Both the position numbers and the translations under genes were made by a program. A stretch of DNA of 64,000 bases from Charina bottae (lineage: Eukaryota > Chordata > Lepidosauria > Squamata > Charinaidae). Below are positions 10,839 to 21,838 of this stretch, one piece after another. How positions within the stretch are numbered: the first letter of the stretch is position 1; each line of letters opens with the position of its first letter. The stretch spans positions 2,774,001-2,838,000 of the forward strand of contig JALMGJ010000016.1 in the NCBI GenBank assembly GCA_023362775.1, given 5' to 3'. The notes beneath the pieces are model-generated. The model did no database searches and had not been told where the DNA came from. It saw nothing but the letters and a program-made list of their open reading frames with translations.

Positions 10839-12077
10839 CATATACAATTGCAAATGAACAAAGACATGGATGGACAAGCAGAGGTTGGAAAAATGACAAT
10901 CTGAGCAAAAACAACCCATTTATCCATCCCTTTTAATCCTGCAGATTGATGATTGGAATTCAGAAACAATTCATCCTGTTTAGGATCAGACTTTCTGCAG
11001 GATTAGGTGACCTGTCTCAAGTGACAATCTTACAGTCAAAGAAGAGCAACATGTCAGTTGTACTATTACTATGATGACTATAGCTATTATCATTATTATT
11101 ATATTTCTTTTCAACATAATACAGAACACAGATTTCTGATTAGGCATCACTTTATCCTGGGCTGTCTCTTTTCAGTGCTGACTAATGTGAATTAACATGT
11201 TTTACTCCAGACCTTTTACCATGTTTTAAAACCACAGGATCATTTAGATCCAGAAAGGTTTATGATTTCAAATTCCAATCAGTTAAACTAAATATACACT
11301 GAAAACAATGGTGGTTGTTTGAATCAATAGACAAGCATACTTTCTGCATGGCCCTTTTGGTAGTATGATTCAAAAGATTAAAGGATTCATTTATTCTCCT
11401 GGTCATTATATACATTTTTGTGCATGGTTATCTTTTCCTATTTATATTTGGTTTTCTAATCAGCATTATCATAGGCTAGCATTATCATAATATATTTTGC
11501 TGGATCAGTGTGTTTTTCCGCTAGCAAGATTCATTTTGGTCCAATTTAAAATTAACATCATCTGAAGCTATTGATGTTTCGGACATTGCTAATTGCTAAA
11601 TCATCTACAGCTGTGCACATACTTGATAGGCCTTATGGTAAACAAATTCACTTCTTTATCATGGCAGCCAAGTTCTTAACAAACATCCCCCCTTCCCAAA
11701 AGTTCCTTCTGTTTTGTTTTCCCTAATCGGATAAAGAAATATTAATTTCAACAACAAACTATTTTTGTTGTGCACAGCTCTGTACACAACTTGTGTGGTG
11801 GTGTTATTTGCCTAATAAAGACCTAATAAATGGCTCATATAACCACTTTTAATTTTTGAGGCCTAAGCCTCACGTATTTTACAAAATAAACTTAAGGAAT
11901 TGAGGACTATTTCTGAATAATAAAGGGGCATATATGTTCAGCTGGTAAGATTTGCTTTGAAAGTAAAAATGCCATTGGCTTCAAAATAGGGCTTTCTGTG
12001 TCTGTATGCCTATTGTATATTGTCTATACATTACCATATTCTATGCATAGTGTATATAAACCAAGGGGAAAGAAAAT
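10839..12077. other. Unassigned unique sequence
   Basis: AT-rich DNA without recognisable genes or repeats. Confidence 0.6.
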
Positions 12078-12225
12078 CACTGAATAAAAAAAAAGAAACC
12101 CTTACTATAAGGGCTCCAATAAATTATACCACGTTTGTGTGTGTATTAAAAGAAACAAATGAATTATTTTATGTTGTGTAATTTATTGGAGCCCTTACAG
12201 TAAGGGACTTTTTTTTCTTTCAGTG
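12078..12225. mobile_element. Palindromic MITE-like hairpin
   Basis: The left arm ccctta-ctat-aagggctccaataaatta is repeated inverted on the right (taatttattggagccctta-cag-taaggg), and the match extends outward through an A/T run to CACTGAA/TTTCAGTG. The arms pair over some 60 bp around a ~25-bp centre containing gtgtgtgtat. Such near-perfect inversion is typical of a MITE or a foldback element. No clear target duplication, so the superfamily stays open. Confidence 0.7.
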
Positions 12226-12868
12226 TTTTTCTTTCCTCTTGATTTGAGACATCAGTGACTGTCCCAGTGATCACAGGGAAGAGTTGATTCAAATATTGCA
12301 GTAGAACTTGGAACATGCTAATTTCAGACTGGAATTCAATACCAGTATAAATATACAATGGATATATAAATTTGCAGAGAATGGAGGATAATTTTGAACT
12401 TGAAAGGAGGAGGATGGATTGTAGCAATCACTTTCTGAGGGACTTGCTCTCTGGCTTAATTCCAGTCCAGACATAAATATAAAGGACACTGACTTTTAGC
12501 CTGTTAAGAACTATAAAGATCTGTTCAGCAACATCAGCCCCAAGCCAAGCTGAGGAGATAAACTTATATTCATCTCTTGTTTCATTTTCTGATTTGCCTG
12601 CACATGCTGATATTTTTATCTGTCCAGGCTGATCATTATTTTCTTTTTTAAAATATTCTCTAAACTATGGATAGGCTTCAATAACCCACAGACTTCAGTC
12701 AACTCTGAGCAGCTTTTTGTAGGTGCCTGCAGTTCTCCAAGAATGTTCTTTCAACCTTCAGCAACAAGCCACTAGTTAAGGATGCCAGGATTTGCCACTA
12801 ATTTCTGGCAGAAGTATAAAGAAATTGGTATGCTAAATCTCCAATAGGCTGAGAGAGGCTGCTCACTT
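12226..12868. other. Unassigned unique sequence
   Basis: Nothing recognised up to the start of the BovB fragment. Confidence 0.55.
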
Positions 12869-13139
12869 GAGGGAATGATATTAAAGGCAAAATGTAAGTA
12901 CTTTGGCCACATAATGAGAAGACAGGATACCCTGGAGAAGATGCTGATGCTAGGGAAAGTGGAAGGCAAAAGGAAGAGGGGCCGACCAAGGGCAAGATGG
13001 ATGGATGATATTCTGGAGGTGACGGACTCAACCATGGGGGAGCTGGGGATGGTGACGGCCGACAGGAAGCTCTGGCGTGGGCTGGTCCATGAAGTCACGA
13101 AGAGTCGGAAGCGACTGAATGAATAAACAACAACAAATT
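12869..13139 (+). mobile_element. BovB (RTE) LINE, 3' end
   Basis: 5'-truncated BovB: the last ~83 codons of the ORF followed by the signature 3' end gtcacgaagagtcggaagcg and an (AAC)n-type tail (aaacaacaacaaa). This tail is the one shared with Sauria SINEs in the same window. Confidence 0.93.
12875..13126 (+). pseudogene. BovB ORF C-terminal fragment
   Basis: Reads KCKYFGHIMRRQDTLEKMLM, then GKRKRGRPRARWMDDI and ends WRGLVHEVTKSRKRLNE before the stop. In BovB proteins this segment (FGHIMRR...LEKTLMLGK.EG.R.RGR...RW.D.I) lies after the reverse transcriptase at the extreme C-terminus. The frame is open and well kept over 83 codons although everything upstream is missing, so the insertion is fairly young or the truncated frame has decayed little. 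Relic only. Confidence 0.9.
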
Positions 13140-13577
13140 GTCCCCTGCGGCCTTTACTTTCCAAATATTTGGATGAAAATGTTTATCACCTTCATTTGAT
13201 GCCCCCAAGGTACTTTTTCTTGCTCTAAATTGAGGCAGCTTTATAGCTGGTCTGAAGAGGGTATGGATAAATAGATCAGTTGTATATAGTGATCAGCCCT
13301 CAAATATGAGTCAAAGCCACCATTATTCAATCATAGACCTTCCTAATGTCCCTTTCAAAATACCACTTGACTCAAAACTTGCATACCAATATATATATAT
13401 ATTTGTATACATATTTATATATTTTTGTAACACTGTGCACAAAAATGTTTATACTTGAAAATGTTTCTCACTTAACTAAATATTACAGAACAGGATGAAC
13501 TCTGGTTAATATTTGGATGGGATTTCCATCTAGATTTCCAGGGCTGTTGGCTAGACTGGGAAGCAGAAAATACAAAT
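13140..13577. other. Unassigned unique sequence
   Basis: Short (TA)n near 13389-13402; otherwise nothing recognised. Confidence 0.55.
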
Positions 13578-13624
<47 letters not shown>

Positions 13625-13638
13625 TGTCATCATCATCC
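13578..13638. repeat. (ATC)n microsatellite
   Basis: About 20 ATC units; poly-His, poly-Met and poly-Asp frames across it are artefacts. Confidence 0.97.
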
Positions 13639-14195
13639 AGGAAGAAGGCAATGGCAAAACTCTTTTGTAACTCTGCTAAGAAAACTGCATGGTTGCAGTC
13701 AATTGAACTTGAGATTGACTTAAGGTCAGCATTACATTTTCCTGTAATGTGATCAAGCAATAAAAGAACCAAAACAGACATGCAGCTAAGTTTTACTTAT
13801 CCTCAGTCCCAAAGAATGCCATTGATAAATTAAAGAGTCCAGGAAATCCTTGGCTAGCCTATACATTTGGATTGTAGGATGGCCCAATATTAAACAAGAG
13901 CAGCCAAGATTCCAAGTACAGTATATGCTCAATCCAGCTTGTCAGTCAACAATCTGGTAGTCATGTTGTGAACAACTTTGAGTTTTCAAATACTGTTCAG
14001 GGCCAGGTTCATATGTCATATATTTTACTAAAACTATCTGCCACCCAGATTCTTTTAAATGTCATTCTGTTACACCAAAGTAAAAGAAAAAGGTTAGCTA
14101 ATTATTACTCTTACATTAACAATGTGTTTTCAATTAAAATTAAAGGAAAAGGCAAAAAGAATAGGTTTAAAAAATTATGTTAAAACAAAGCAACT
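13639..14195. other. Unassigned unique sequence
   Basis: No gene or repeat recognised. Confidence 0.55.
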
Positions 14196-14297
14196 ATGGC
14201 CCAAGGTCACCCAGCTGGCTTTTATGCCTAAGGAGGAACTAGAACTCACAGACTCCTCGTTTCTAACCCAGCACCTTAACCACTAGACCAAATGTTT
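14196..14297 (-). mobile_element. MIR-like tRNA SINE, head and core
   Basis: ggcccaaggtcacccagctg...ccttaaccactagaccaaat is the reverse complement of the SINE head (ATTTGGTCTAGTGGTTAAGG) and conserved core. The 3' part is missing. Confidence 0.85.
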
Positions 14298-15273
14298 TCA
14301 GTGCAAGAAAAGCCAATAATTTATAATGTCCTGATAGATTCCAAATAGTGAGAATGTAGGCGTAGTAAAACTATGCGTTAGATTCATCAGTTTCCCAGTG
14401 CTGTCAAGAATTACTGATGTTTCTTCTCTGCCCACAAAAAGCCACAGAGTTCTCCTGCCCTGGTTTCAGTTCCCAGATCAGATTTGGACTCCTCTGGTGT
14501 TGCTAAAATTTCATCAAGAGGACAACAGTAGCAAAGGTCAGAACAGTCAAGCCAGAGGGAAAAGCAAAATTAGTCTGAATTCAATTGTAAATCAGATACA
14601 AAATCAGACAGTCCAGAATTTCAAAGCAGCCATAGAAGGAACACAAATAGCGTGAAACATGGTAACAGTAATCAAGAAGAATGATCTTTGAAACCAGCAA
14701 AAGGGAACTGTTAAAGCTGAGATACAGATAAGGAAGAGGTAATTTTCAAAGATTCATGGTCTCTAAAGTATTTGTTTGTCTTACTAGAACTCATAATCTC
14801 TTTCTCCATTTTTCCAATCTCTCTAATCTTTTCTTTTGAGGACCCAGCAATGATCCAATTTCTTCTAAATTCAAGTCAGTTGTGCTTTGGTAATATAAGA
14901 AGTTTCATGCATATCATAATGATATTGATTTTACCCAACCAGCCTCCTCTGGTTCTGATCTGATTCATATGAGGTAGACTGATTCATGATAAGAAATCAC
15001 TCTTTTTATATAGTATTATACTGCATCTTTCTTGAAAAACTCCCTTGAGGCATGCTCAAGTCTGGAGACTTCAGGGATACATCTATGAAGAGTTTTTTGC
15101 AATAAATATGATATGCATTGCCCTTTTCCAGGACTTTTGTTAAACTTCTCAGTCTCACCTACAGACATGGAATTCCCTGGTGATATCCTACTCAAGTACC
15201 ATGCAGCTCTGATCCTGCATAGTTTCATAGCCCAGGGAAGATGAGCCACATGCTTCTACCTGCTACAATGTAT
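14298..15273. other. Unassigned unique sequence
   Basis: No gene or repeat recognised; short frames on both strands lack motifs. Confidence 0.55.
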
Positions 15274-15347
15274 CTTCCTTCCTTCCTTCCTTCCTTCCTT
15301 CCTTCCTTCCTTCCTTCCTTCCTTCCTTCCTTCCTTCCTTCCTTCCT

Positions 15348-15411
<64 letters not shown>

Positions 15412-15413
15412 TT
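15274..15413. repeat. (CCTT)n-(CTTT)n microsatellite
   Basis: About 140 bp of pure pyrimidine on the plus strand, CCTT units changing to CTTT units halfway. Purine-pyrimidine asymmetry of this length can form triplex DNA (general knowledge). Confidence 0.97.
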
Positions 15414-16008
15414 ATTTTCTTTTAAACCAAATATAACAATAATCATCACAGGCAGTCCCCGTATGGGAACATATCATGGTTTGCTAAGAGTCAACATCCC
15501 AGACAGTAAAAATAGCAGTAGTAGGTAGTGATCAGTTTCAGGAAGGAGCAAATCATCGATCAGGTGGTGGTACACAGGAAAACAGTCATTATGCAGAGAA
15601 AAATAAAGAGAGAATTAGTGGAAAGCAGGAGCTCAGTAGGTAGGTCTTATTAATTGAGAATAATATGCTCAGATTGATAAGAAGGCCACAAAGGCTGCTA
15701 TTTTATAGAGCTAGAGAAGTATTGTTCCTCACCCAGGTCACTTGAGTGAGCTCCATGAAAAGATGTCTAGGAACCACTTCCAATAATCATACAGTTCAAT
15801 GTACAATTCCTCCATTAAACTGTTTGTGCAAGCGGCAAAATTCTGGAACAGTCAGGTCATGAAGTTCAGTTGTCTCAGGACCTTAGACAGATGGGTAATG
15901 GATTCACAGCCACAACTACATAAGCCTCGACCAAGAAAAGTGATAAGCAGTGAACCTTTGCTGCCCTTAGTAAATATTATAAAAGGGGGTGGGAGGGAAG
16001 AGTGAGTT
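15414..16008. other. Unassigned unique sequence before L1 insertion
   Basis: No gene recognised. The last 18 bases before 16027 are the L1 target duplication. Confidence 0.55.
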
Positions 16009-16026
16009 GATAAGACATAATGAGGC

Positions 16027-17082
16027 ATTCGACTTCCGGGTGTCAAGGTGACCAGTGCGCTGAGCTGAAAGCTCCGCGGTTCGTCCGTTTGCGGCGATTT
16101 AATACAAAAAAATCGCTGAAAAATCGCTCTCGAAGAGAGGGCGAGCAGAAGATTACTCATAAAAGGGTCGTCAGATTGCCGCTCTCTCCCGACCCTCGTA
16201 AATCCACCACGGGGAGAGGGAGATCAAAGTGGTGAAAGACGGCTGGAACTGACAACTGCAGCTCTGCGGAAACCGCGAATCTGAACAAAATAAGTAGCAG
16301 AGCACCCGACCTTTTAGACACATATTTTTACTTTTTTAAATATTACTTGCCTACTAATATCTAAGATTTATCTCTGGACTGTGATTTATAAATGCTGGTG
16401 TTTTATTTCTTTCTTGTCAAAGGAGTGTTTAAATGGTGGGATTGGAAAGCTAATTGACTCTGCCTGAAATGGATTGAGTGACTTTCTCTTTTTATTCTTA
16501 GTATTCCTATTTTTGGATTGCTCTCATTCTTACTGCAATTATAAGTATTTTTCTTTTGGGACTAACTTGCCTGGATTTAAAGTTTTTATGGATAAATGAA
16601 TTAATGATTTGACATCCTTTCTTTTACCTGTTTGTGATTTTTATTATGAAATAATTTTTTGCTTTTCCTCATAAGTGTTTGAATATTCTTTGGATTATAT
16701 AAGTTACTTTATAGAATTTTTATGAATGTTTTGGATTTCTTTTGTACATAAATTAGATCACTTATTCATGGCTGGACTGTGTGGATATAAGCTGGCGTGA
16801 GATACTCTGGGATTGTTTATCTTTTTTGTTATTATTTTGACTATAATAGAAGCCACTCTGTTCTTTTTTATCTTTTACTTATTTACTCTTACGCTTGGAT
16901 ATACAATTTTAATGGACTAGATTTTTAGTTATTTTGACAACTACATTTAAAGGACTATTTTTATTTTTTGAAGTCTTCACTCCTCCTTTTTTTAAAAAAA
17001 ATAGTAGCCCCTTTTTCTGTTTGTTTTTTGTCTTCCCCCTCTCCTCTCTTTTTTTTTCTCTTACAGGGAAATTATCTATATT
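16027..17082 (+). promoter_or_regulatory. L1 5' untranslated region
   Basis: The first ~250 bases are CpG-containing and GC-rich (gctccgcggttcgtccgttt), as expected for an internal L1 promoter; the next ~800 bases are AT-rich with many stops and no frame of note. A run of pyrimidine ending ctctttttttttctcttacag stands just before ORF1 and looks like a 3' splice site, perhaps by chance. Promoter role is inferred from position in a full-ended element. Confidence 0.6.
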
Positions 17083-18148
17083 ATGACAACCATGGCATTG
17101 AGGAAGAAGGAGAAGGAGAAGGAAAAAGAAACTGGAAGGACATCTACAGACCCTTTAACACCTGGAGCATCAATGGAGCCCCCTCAATCAGAAATGAAAA
17201 ACTCCTGGAAGCAATGGCATCACTTAACAAGAAAATGGAAGATTCAATGGCACAAAATAAACAGATGGAAGAACAAATTGCATCTTTAGATAAAAAATTT
17301 GATAAGAAGATGGAAGAAATGAATAAAGAGATAACCCAAGAGATTACACAAGAATTTAAAAAAGAGGTTCAGACAGTAAAGGAAGTTGTGAATACTTTGT
17401 CAGGGGAATTTAAAGATATACAAGGCCAGATGCAAACATTAGAGTCTAAATCAGAAGATGTTACTAAGGAACTTGAATATACAGTAATTTAGATATTAGT
17501 GCATTAGCAGAAATGAGAGAGAAAGAATATATTTTGACATTGAGAGCAGTTCCAGAACAATTAAAAGAAAATGTAAGAGAAAGGATTGTTTCTATATTAC
17601 CTAAATTCTTGGAGATGAAAGAACAAGATCTTGATTTGGAAATAGATAAAATTTTCAGAGTCAATTCACGTTATGCTAGAGATAAGAAAGTACCTAGAGA
17701 TATATTGATACATTTTGTGAGAAAAGTTATAAAAGAGCAAATTTTGAAGAAGCACTATAACACTGGACTAAATATAGAAGGGAAAGAAATAATTGTACTA
17801 AAAGAAATACCATTGAGGATACTAAGAAAAAGAAAAGAATACTCCTTCTTTACAGAAAAATTAAGGCAAAATAATATTTCATTTAGATGGGAGAGATTAG
17901 AAGGGGTATCTTTTATGTTCAAAGGGCAAAGGTTTAGGATAACTTCCATTTTAAAAGCATTCTTAGAGAAATATAAGACAGATATGAAAGATGCATCTGG
18001 AGATTTGGAAGGAAAAGTGGAGACATCAAAAGATAAAGAGATGAGTGGAGATTTATCTGTGTTGGGAGCTGTACCAAAAAATAAAGAGAAGAGTGAAGAC
18101 TTATCTGCGTTGGGAGCTGCAGGACTGGGCCAGAAAAAAGGCTTTTAA
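17083..18148 (+). pseudogene. L1 ORF1 (RNA-binding protein), two frameshifts
   Basis: The start MTTMALRKKEKEKEKETGRT is basic. After a frame change near 17195 a coiled coil follows (EAMASLNKKMEDSMAQNKQM to ESKSEDVTKEL). After a second break near 17485-17512 comes a long open part (17513-18148): LTLRAVPEQLKENVRERIVS is the RRM-like region and PRDILIHFVRKVIKEQILK plus GKEIIVLKEIP the C-terminal domain of L1 ORF1 proteins. These form the trimeric RNA chaperone coating L1 RNA. The C-terminus carries an extra tail with two similar units, SGDLSVLGAVPKNKEK and SEDLSALGAAGLGQKK. About 355 codons in all. Two indels make it non-functional as it stands. Confidence 0.85.
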
Positions 18149-18162
18149 ACATCAAAACACTT

Positions 18163-19968
18163 ATGGATTACAAATATTTGACATGGAACATCAACGGTGC
18201 CAATTCTCCACAGAAGAGGCGAAAAATGTTCCATTCTTTGAAAAAACTGAGATTGGATATAACTTGTCTACAAGAGTCTCACATTTGTAAAAAAGACATT
18301 AAGTATTTGATTTGTAAACATCTTGGAGAAGAATTTATTTCGGCTGGACTTAAAAAAACTAAGGGAGTAGTTTTGTATATACAACCAAAGTTAAATCCAA
18401 AAAAGATACTAGTCGATGATGAAGATATATTGCAGTTGAGATTAATATACAAGGAACTAAAACATTAATCGTTGGACTTTATGCACCAAATATGGACAAA
18501 GGAGTATTCTATAAAAATTTAATGGATGAACTTTTGGATCTACCCTATGAAAATTGGTGTTTTATGGGTGACTGGAATGGGGTTATTCACCCAATGATGG
18601 ATAGACACTCACAAAAAGAAGTGAAACGTGCACAGGGAAAATTACCACAAACATTTTTTGATTTGAAAGAAATGTTGGATTTACAAGATATTTGGAGATT
18701 GATGAACGGGACTTCAAGAGAATATGCATACTACTCAGAGAGATTTAAATCCTTCTCTAGAATAGATATGATTTTGATTTCTAAAAGTTTAATGATGGAC
18801 ATTGGTAAAGTTGAAATATTACCTAACACCCTCTCAGATCACAATCCTGTAATGTTGACTTTTAAAGGAAAACGGAATGTATTTAGATGGAGATTGAATG
18901 AGTCAATCTTTCGGAAAAAAGATATAGTTGACGTATGCAAAAAAAGGTTAAGAGAATATTTTCAATTGAATTTAAATAAAGGCATGAATATACAAACTGT
19001 ATGGGATGCCAGTAAAGCATATATGAGGGGTTACTTTATCCAATATAATGTTCAAATGAGGAGAAAGAAACAAGGGAGAATACAATTGATTTTAGATGAA
19101 ATTAAAAGCAAAGAGTTATGTTTAAGAGATAAACCAATGGATGATACTTTGATTACTCAAATTAAATTTCTACAAAAACAAATATCAATGATATTGACAC
19201 AAGAAATAGAAACCCAAATGAAATTTACAAGGCAAAAATACTTTGAACATGCAAATAAACCAGGGAGATGGTTAGCTTATAAATTGAGAAAATTTAAATT
19301 AGATAAAAAAAATGAATTTGAACAAACTAAATCGGAATTCGAGAAACAATTATTTGAGACAGATGACCATTTAATTGCAAAAATGTATAAATTACTGTTA
19401 AAAGGAGAAATGGTAGAGGAACAAGTCAAAGATTGTATGATAAAATGGGCAAAAAATATTGGATATAATATACAAATGCAGCTATGGGAAGATGTGTGGA
19501 ACAAAGGGTTAAAATTTACTTTGTGCTATAACTTGAAGGAAAACTTTTATAAGATGATGTATAGATGGTATATGACTCCACAAAAACTTGCCAAAATGTA
19601 TGGGAATGTTTCCAACTTGTAAAAAAAAAGAGGGGTCTTTTTATCATATTTTACAAATTTGAGTCCCATTTAAACCGGAATTATTTTTATTGGGAATATG
19701 GGAAGAACAAATGGGAAAACAATTTGTAAGAATTATGCAATATATGATTACTGCAGCACGACTTGTATATGTGCAAAATTGGAAAAACCAGATTTTACCT
19801 ACGATACAAGATTGGATGTTAAAACTGATGGATATGGCAGAAAATGACAAATTGACATGCTTATTAAAAGAAAATTCAAACTGTTACTATCTTAAAGAAT
19901 GGAAACCATTAATGGACTATTTGCAACATGCAGGTGGAGCAAAGCTTATTTGGGGTTTTGAAGACTAA
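18163..19968 (+). pseudogene. L1 ORF2 lacking the reverse transcriptase domain
   Basis: Starts 14 bases after ORF1. The endonuclease begins MDYKYLTWNINGANSPQKRR and LDITCLQESH; a frameshift near 18440 moves it to a second frame that continues CFMGDWNGVIHP, SRIDMILIS and ends with LSDHNPVML, the catalytic Asp-His pair of APE-type endonucleases. The linker (FRWRLNESIF...KYFEHANKPGRWLAYKL) is present. At about 19315 it passes straight, in frame, into the C-terminal region (FETDDHLIAKMYKLLLKGEM, then NKGLKFTLCYNLKENFYKMM). No YADD/FADD palm motif or other polymerase motif exists between. A stop at 19622 and one more frame change lead to the last part (19690-19968, ...YMITAARLVYVQNWKNQ). The long frame spanning the junction is 376 codons. 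Confidence 0.85.
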
Positions 19969-20249
19969 ATATATATATAAATTGATATATTAGACAGGAA
20001 ATGTTTTTGTATGTTATACATAGAGCTAGCATGTAAGAATTTTTTTTTTAATTACTAAGACCAGAGATAAATCGGAAGTTGACTATATCTATGCCTTATC
20101 TTTTTTCTTTTTTTCTTTACTTTTCTATACACTTTTACTCCTCTCTTTGATTTGTATTTCTATTTCTTTTTCATTTTCACCCTTTTAACTATGTATATTT
20201 AAAACTCTAATAAAATTTGGGGAAAAAAAAAGATAAGACATAATGAGGC

Positions 20250-20599
20250 TAATATAGTCATACAATAAGACCTGAAAAATATCTGAGAAGGAAACACAGA
20301 AAGCTAACAGCAGATGAAGCTAAATGAACAAAGAGAGCAATGCCATCTCTTTCACAGTTGTTCTCTTGATAGTTGAGTCCTATTTTAAAGGATTCTGCCC
20401 ATATGATTCATTTAAGATGCAATTTAGAGCTTCCTATGGGGTTAACAAACAAGCTTATTTGTTCACAAGTGATGTACTTCCCACAGGGGCAGGCATCACA
20501 CTTGGGGTATGTTAAACATGCTGTTAGAAGAACCACAAGGACAGAAGCTGTTAGATAGACTCAGAATGTGAGAACAACTATCTACAGTAACCCTGCCTG
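20250..20599. other. Unassigned unique sequence
   Basis: Short stretch between two L1-related insertions; nothing recognised. Confidence 0.5.
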
Positions 20600-20616
20600 G
20601 AAAATGTGTAAAGAGG

Positions 20617-20826
20617 TAAAAACTAATACAAACTAAAAATAGAGAGAAAAGAATAGAAAGAAAAAATAGAAAGTGCAGAAAAGAAAAAATAGAAAGAAAT
20701 ATAGAAAAGAACAATAAGAATATAGTAAAGAAAAATATTTTTCTCTTTTTTTTCCTTTATTTTTTTAGTTTGCATTCATTTTTATCTTTTTTTATTGTAA
20801 TTTTTAATAAAATTACTATTAAAAAA
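20617..20826 (+). mobile_element. 5'-truncated L1-type insertion, 210 bp
   Basis: A 17-bp duplication gaaaatgtgtaaagagg (20600-20616, 20827-20843) flanks a purine-rich then pyrimidine-rich segment that ends gtaatttttaataaaattac and a short A-run. The AATAAAA end and long duplication mark an L1-mediated insertion. Its body is not obviously the 3' end of the neighbouring L1, so a different subfamily or template is likely. Confidence 0.75.
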
Positions 20827-20843
20827 GAAAATGTGTAAAGAGG

Positions 20844-21718
20844 GATTAATAGCAATATAATCAGGAAAAAAGAAGTGGGGGAAAACACTAAAACATAAGG
20901 ATGGAGAAGCATTTTGAATGCACCTAATTCATACTTTTACCCAAACCAGAATATAAATTCTAGTGAATGCAATCTGCAAGCTCAGATACATAATACACAT
21001 TGCTACAAGTGACAGATGGCTCCATCACTTGCATGGAGTTAGATATTCTGGCCCCTCCATCTGCTGATTATAGAAAAGATTTGGGTTTTGTAAAATAAAG
21101 GCAGAACTCAGTAGAGGTCCATGAAGAGATGCTAGTTAAAGAGAAGAAGATTTACAACTTCTCAACAGCCTCTGATTAACATTTCAGAATCTTCAAGAAG
21201 CTGTAGAAGTCCAGCTAACTGAAATAGAGAAACACAAAAAATAAGTAAAAAAAAACCTAGGACAAATTTCTGGTTACCCATACTTTCCATTTCGGTAAAA
21301 TAGGTATACATGAAGCCAGAAATGTGTGCTAGGATTTTTTTTTTTTTTAAGTACTCTGTTTGCTGTTTTTTGCTAAGTCTCATGTTTTTTCTTTGTACAA
21401 GTTATAGAGTTGGGTACTTCAGTTTTTATTCATACCTCAGGCTATGTTCAGGAAAATACAGATTTTTAAAATAAAAATATTGTCAAAAATTTGAAACCTC
21501 TCCAGATTCTGGGAGGGTGCACTTCATTTGGAGCAGTCCAGCACCACTTTGTGACCTGCCCAGAGTATTGTATTTTCCTTTCGATTTTTCTGTGAAAACT
21601 AATTTGTAAGCTGTTAAATCATTGTAATAAGGGCAGTTCTGTAATTTATCTTCTTCTTCCACAATGAATATTTTCATTTTAATATTTAAAGTTAATAAGA
21701 GTTTTTACATTTCACTCT
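20844..21718. other. Unassigned unique sequence
   Basis: AT-rich; no gene or repeat recognised. Confidence 0.55.
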
Positions 21719-21838
21719 TTCAGCCCAATGCACCTCACACAGTGTTGTTTGTGGGGAAAATAGGAGGCAGGAGTATTAGATACTGTATGTTCACTGTCTT
21801 GAGTTATATATATAAATAAATTAAAAGGTTGGATAAAA
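21719..21838 (+). mobile_element. MIR-like tRNA SINE, 3' part
   Basis: cagcccaatgcacctcacac, then gtggggaaaataggaggcag and the tail ttcactgtcttgagttatat...aggttggataaaaat. Diverged copy without head. Confidence 0.75.

Larger units (their letters stand above)
16027..20231 (+). mobile_element. L1 LINE with full ends but no reverse transcriptase
   Basis: An 18-bp duplication gataagacataatgaggc (16009-16026, 20232-20249) brackets a 4.2 kb element. It starts with GACTTCCGG, has a ~1 kb 5' region that is GC-rich for the first ~250 bp and AT-rich after, ORF1 (17083-18148), ORF2 (18163-19968), and a 3' region ending in aataaaatttgggg plus poly-A. Complete L1s are 5-7 kb; the shortfall is one internal deletion that takes out the reverse transcriptase. 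Ends and duplication are intact, so the copy was inserted by ordinary target-primed reverse transcription, using enzyme made elsewhere if the deletion came before insertion. Confidence 0.9.

Noticed and set aside
16020..16235. 71-codon frame at the start of the L1
   Set aside because: Lies in the GC-rich 5' untranslated region; no likeness to a known ORF0.
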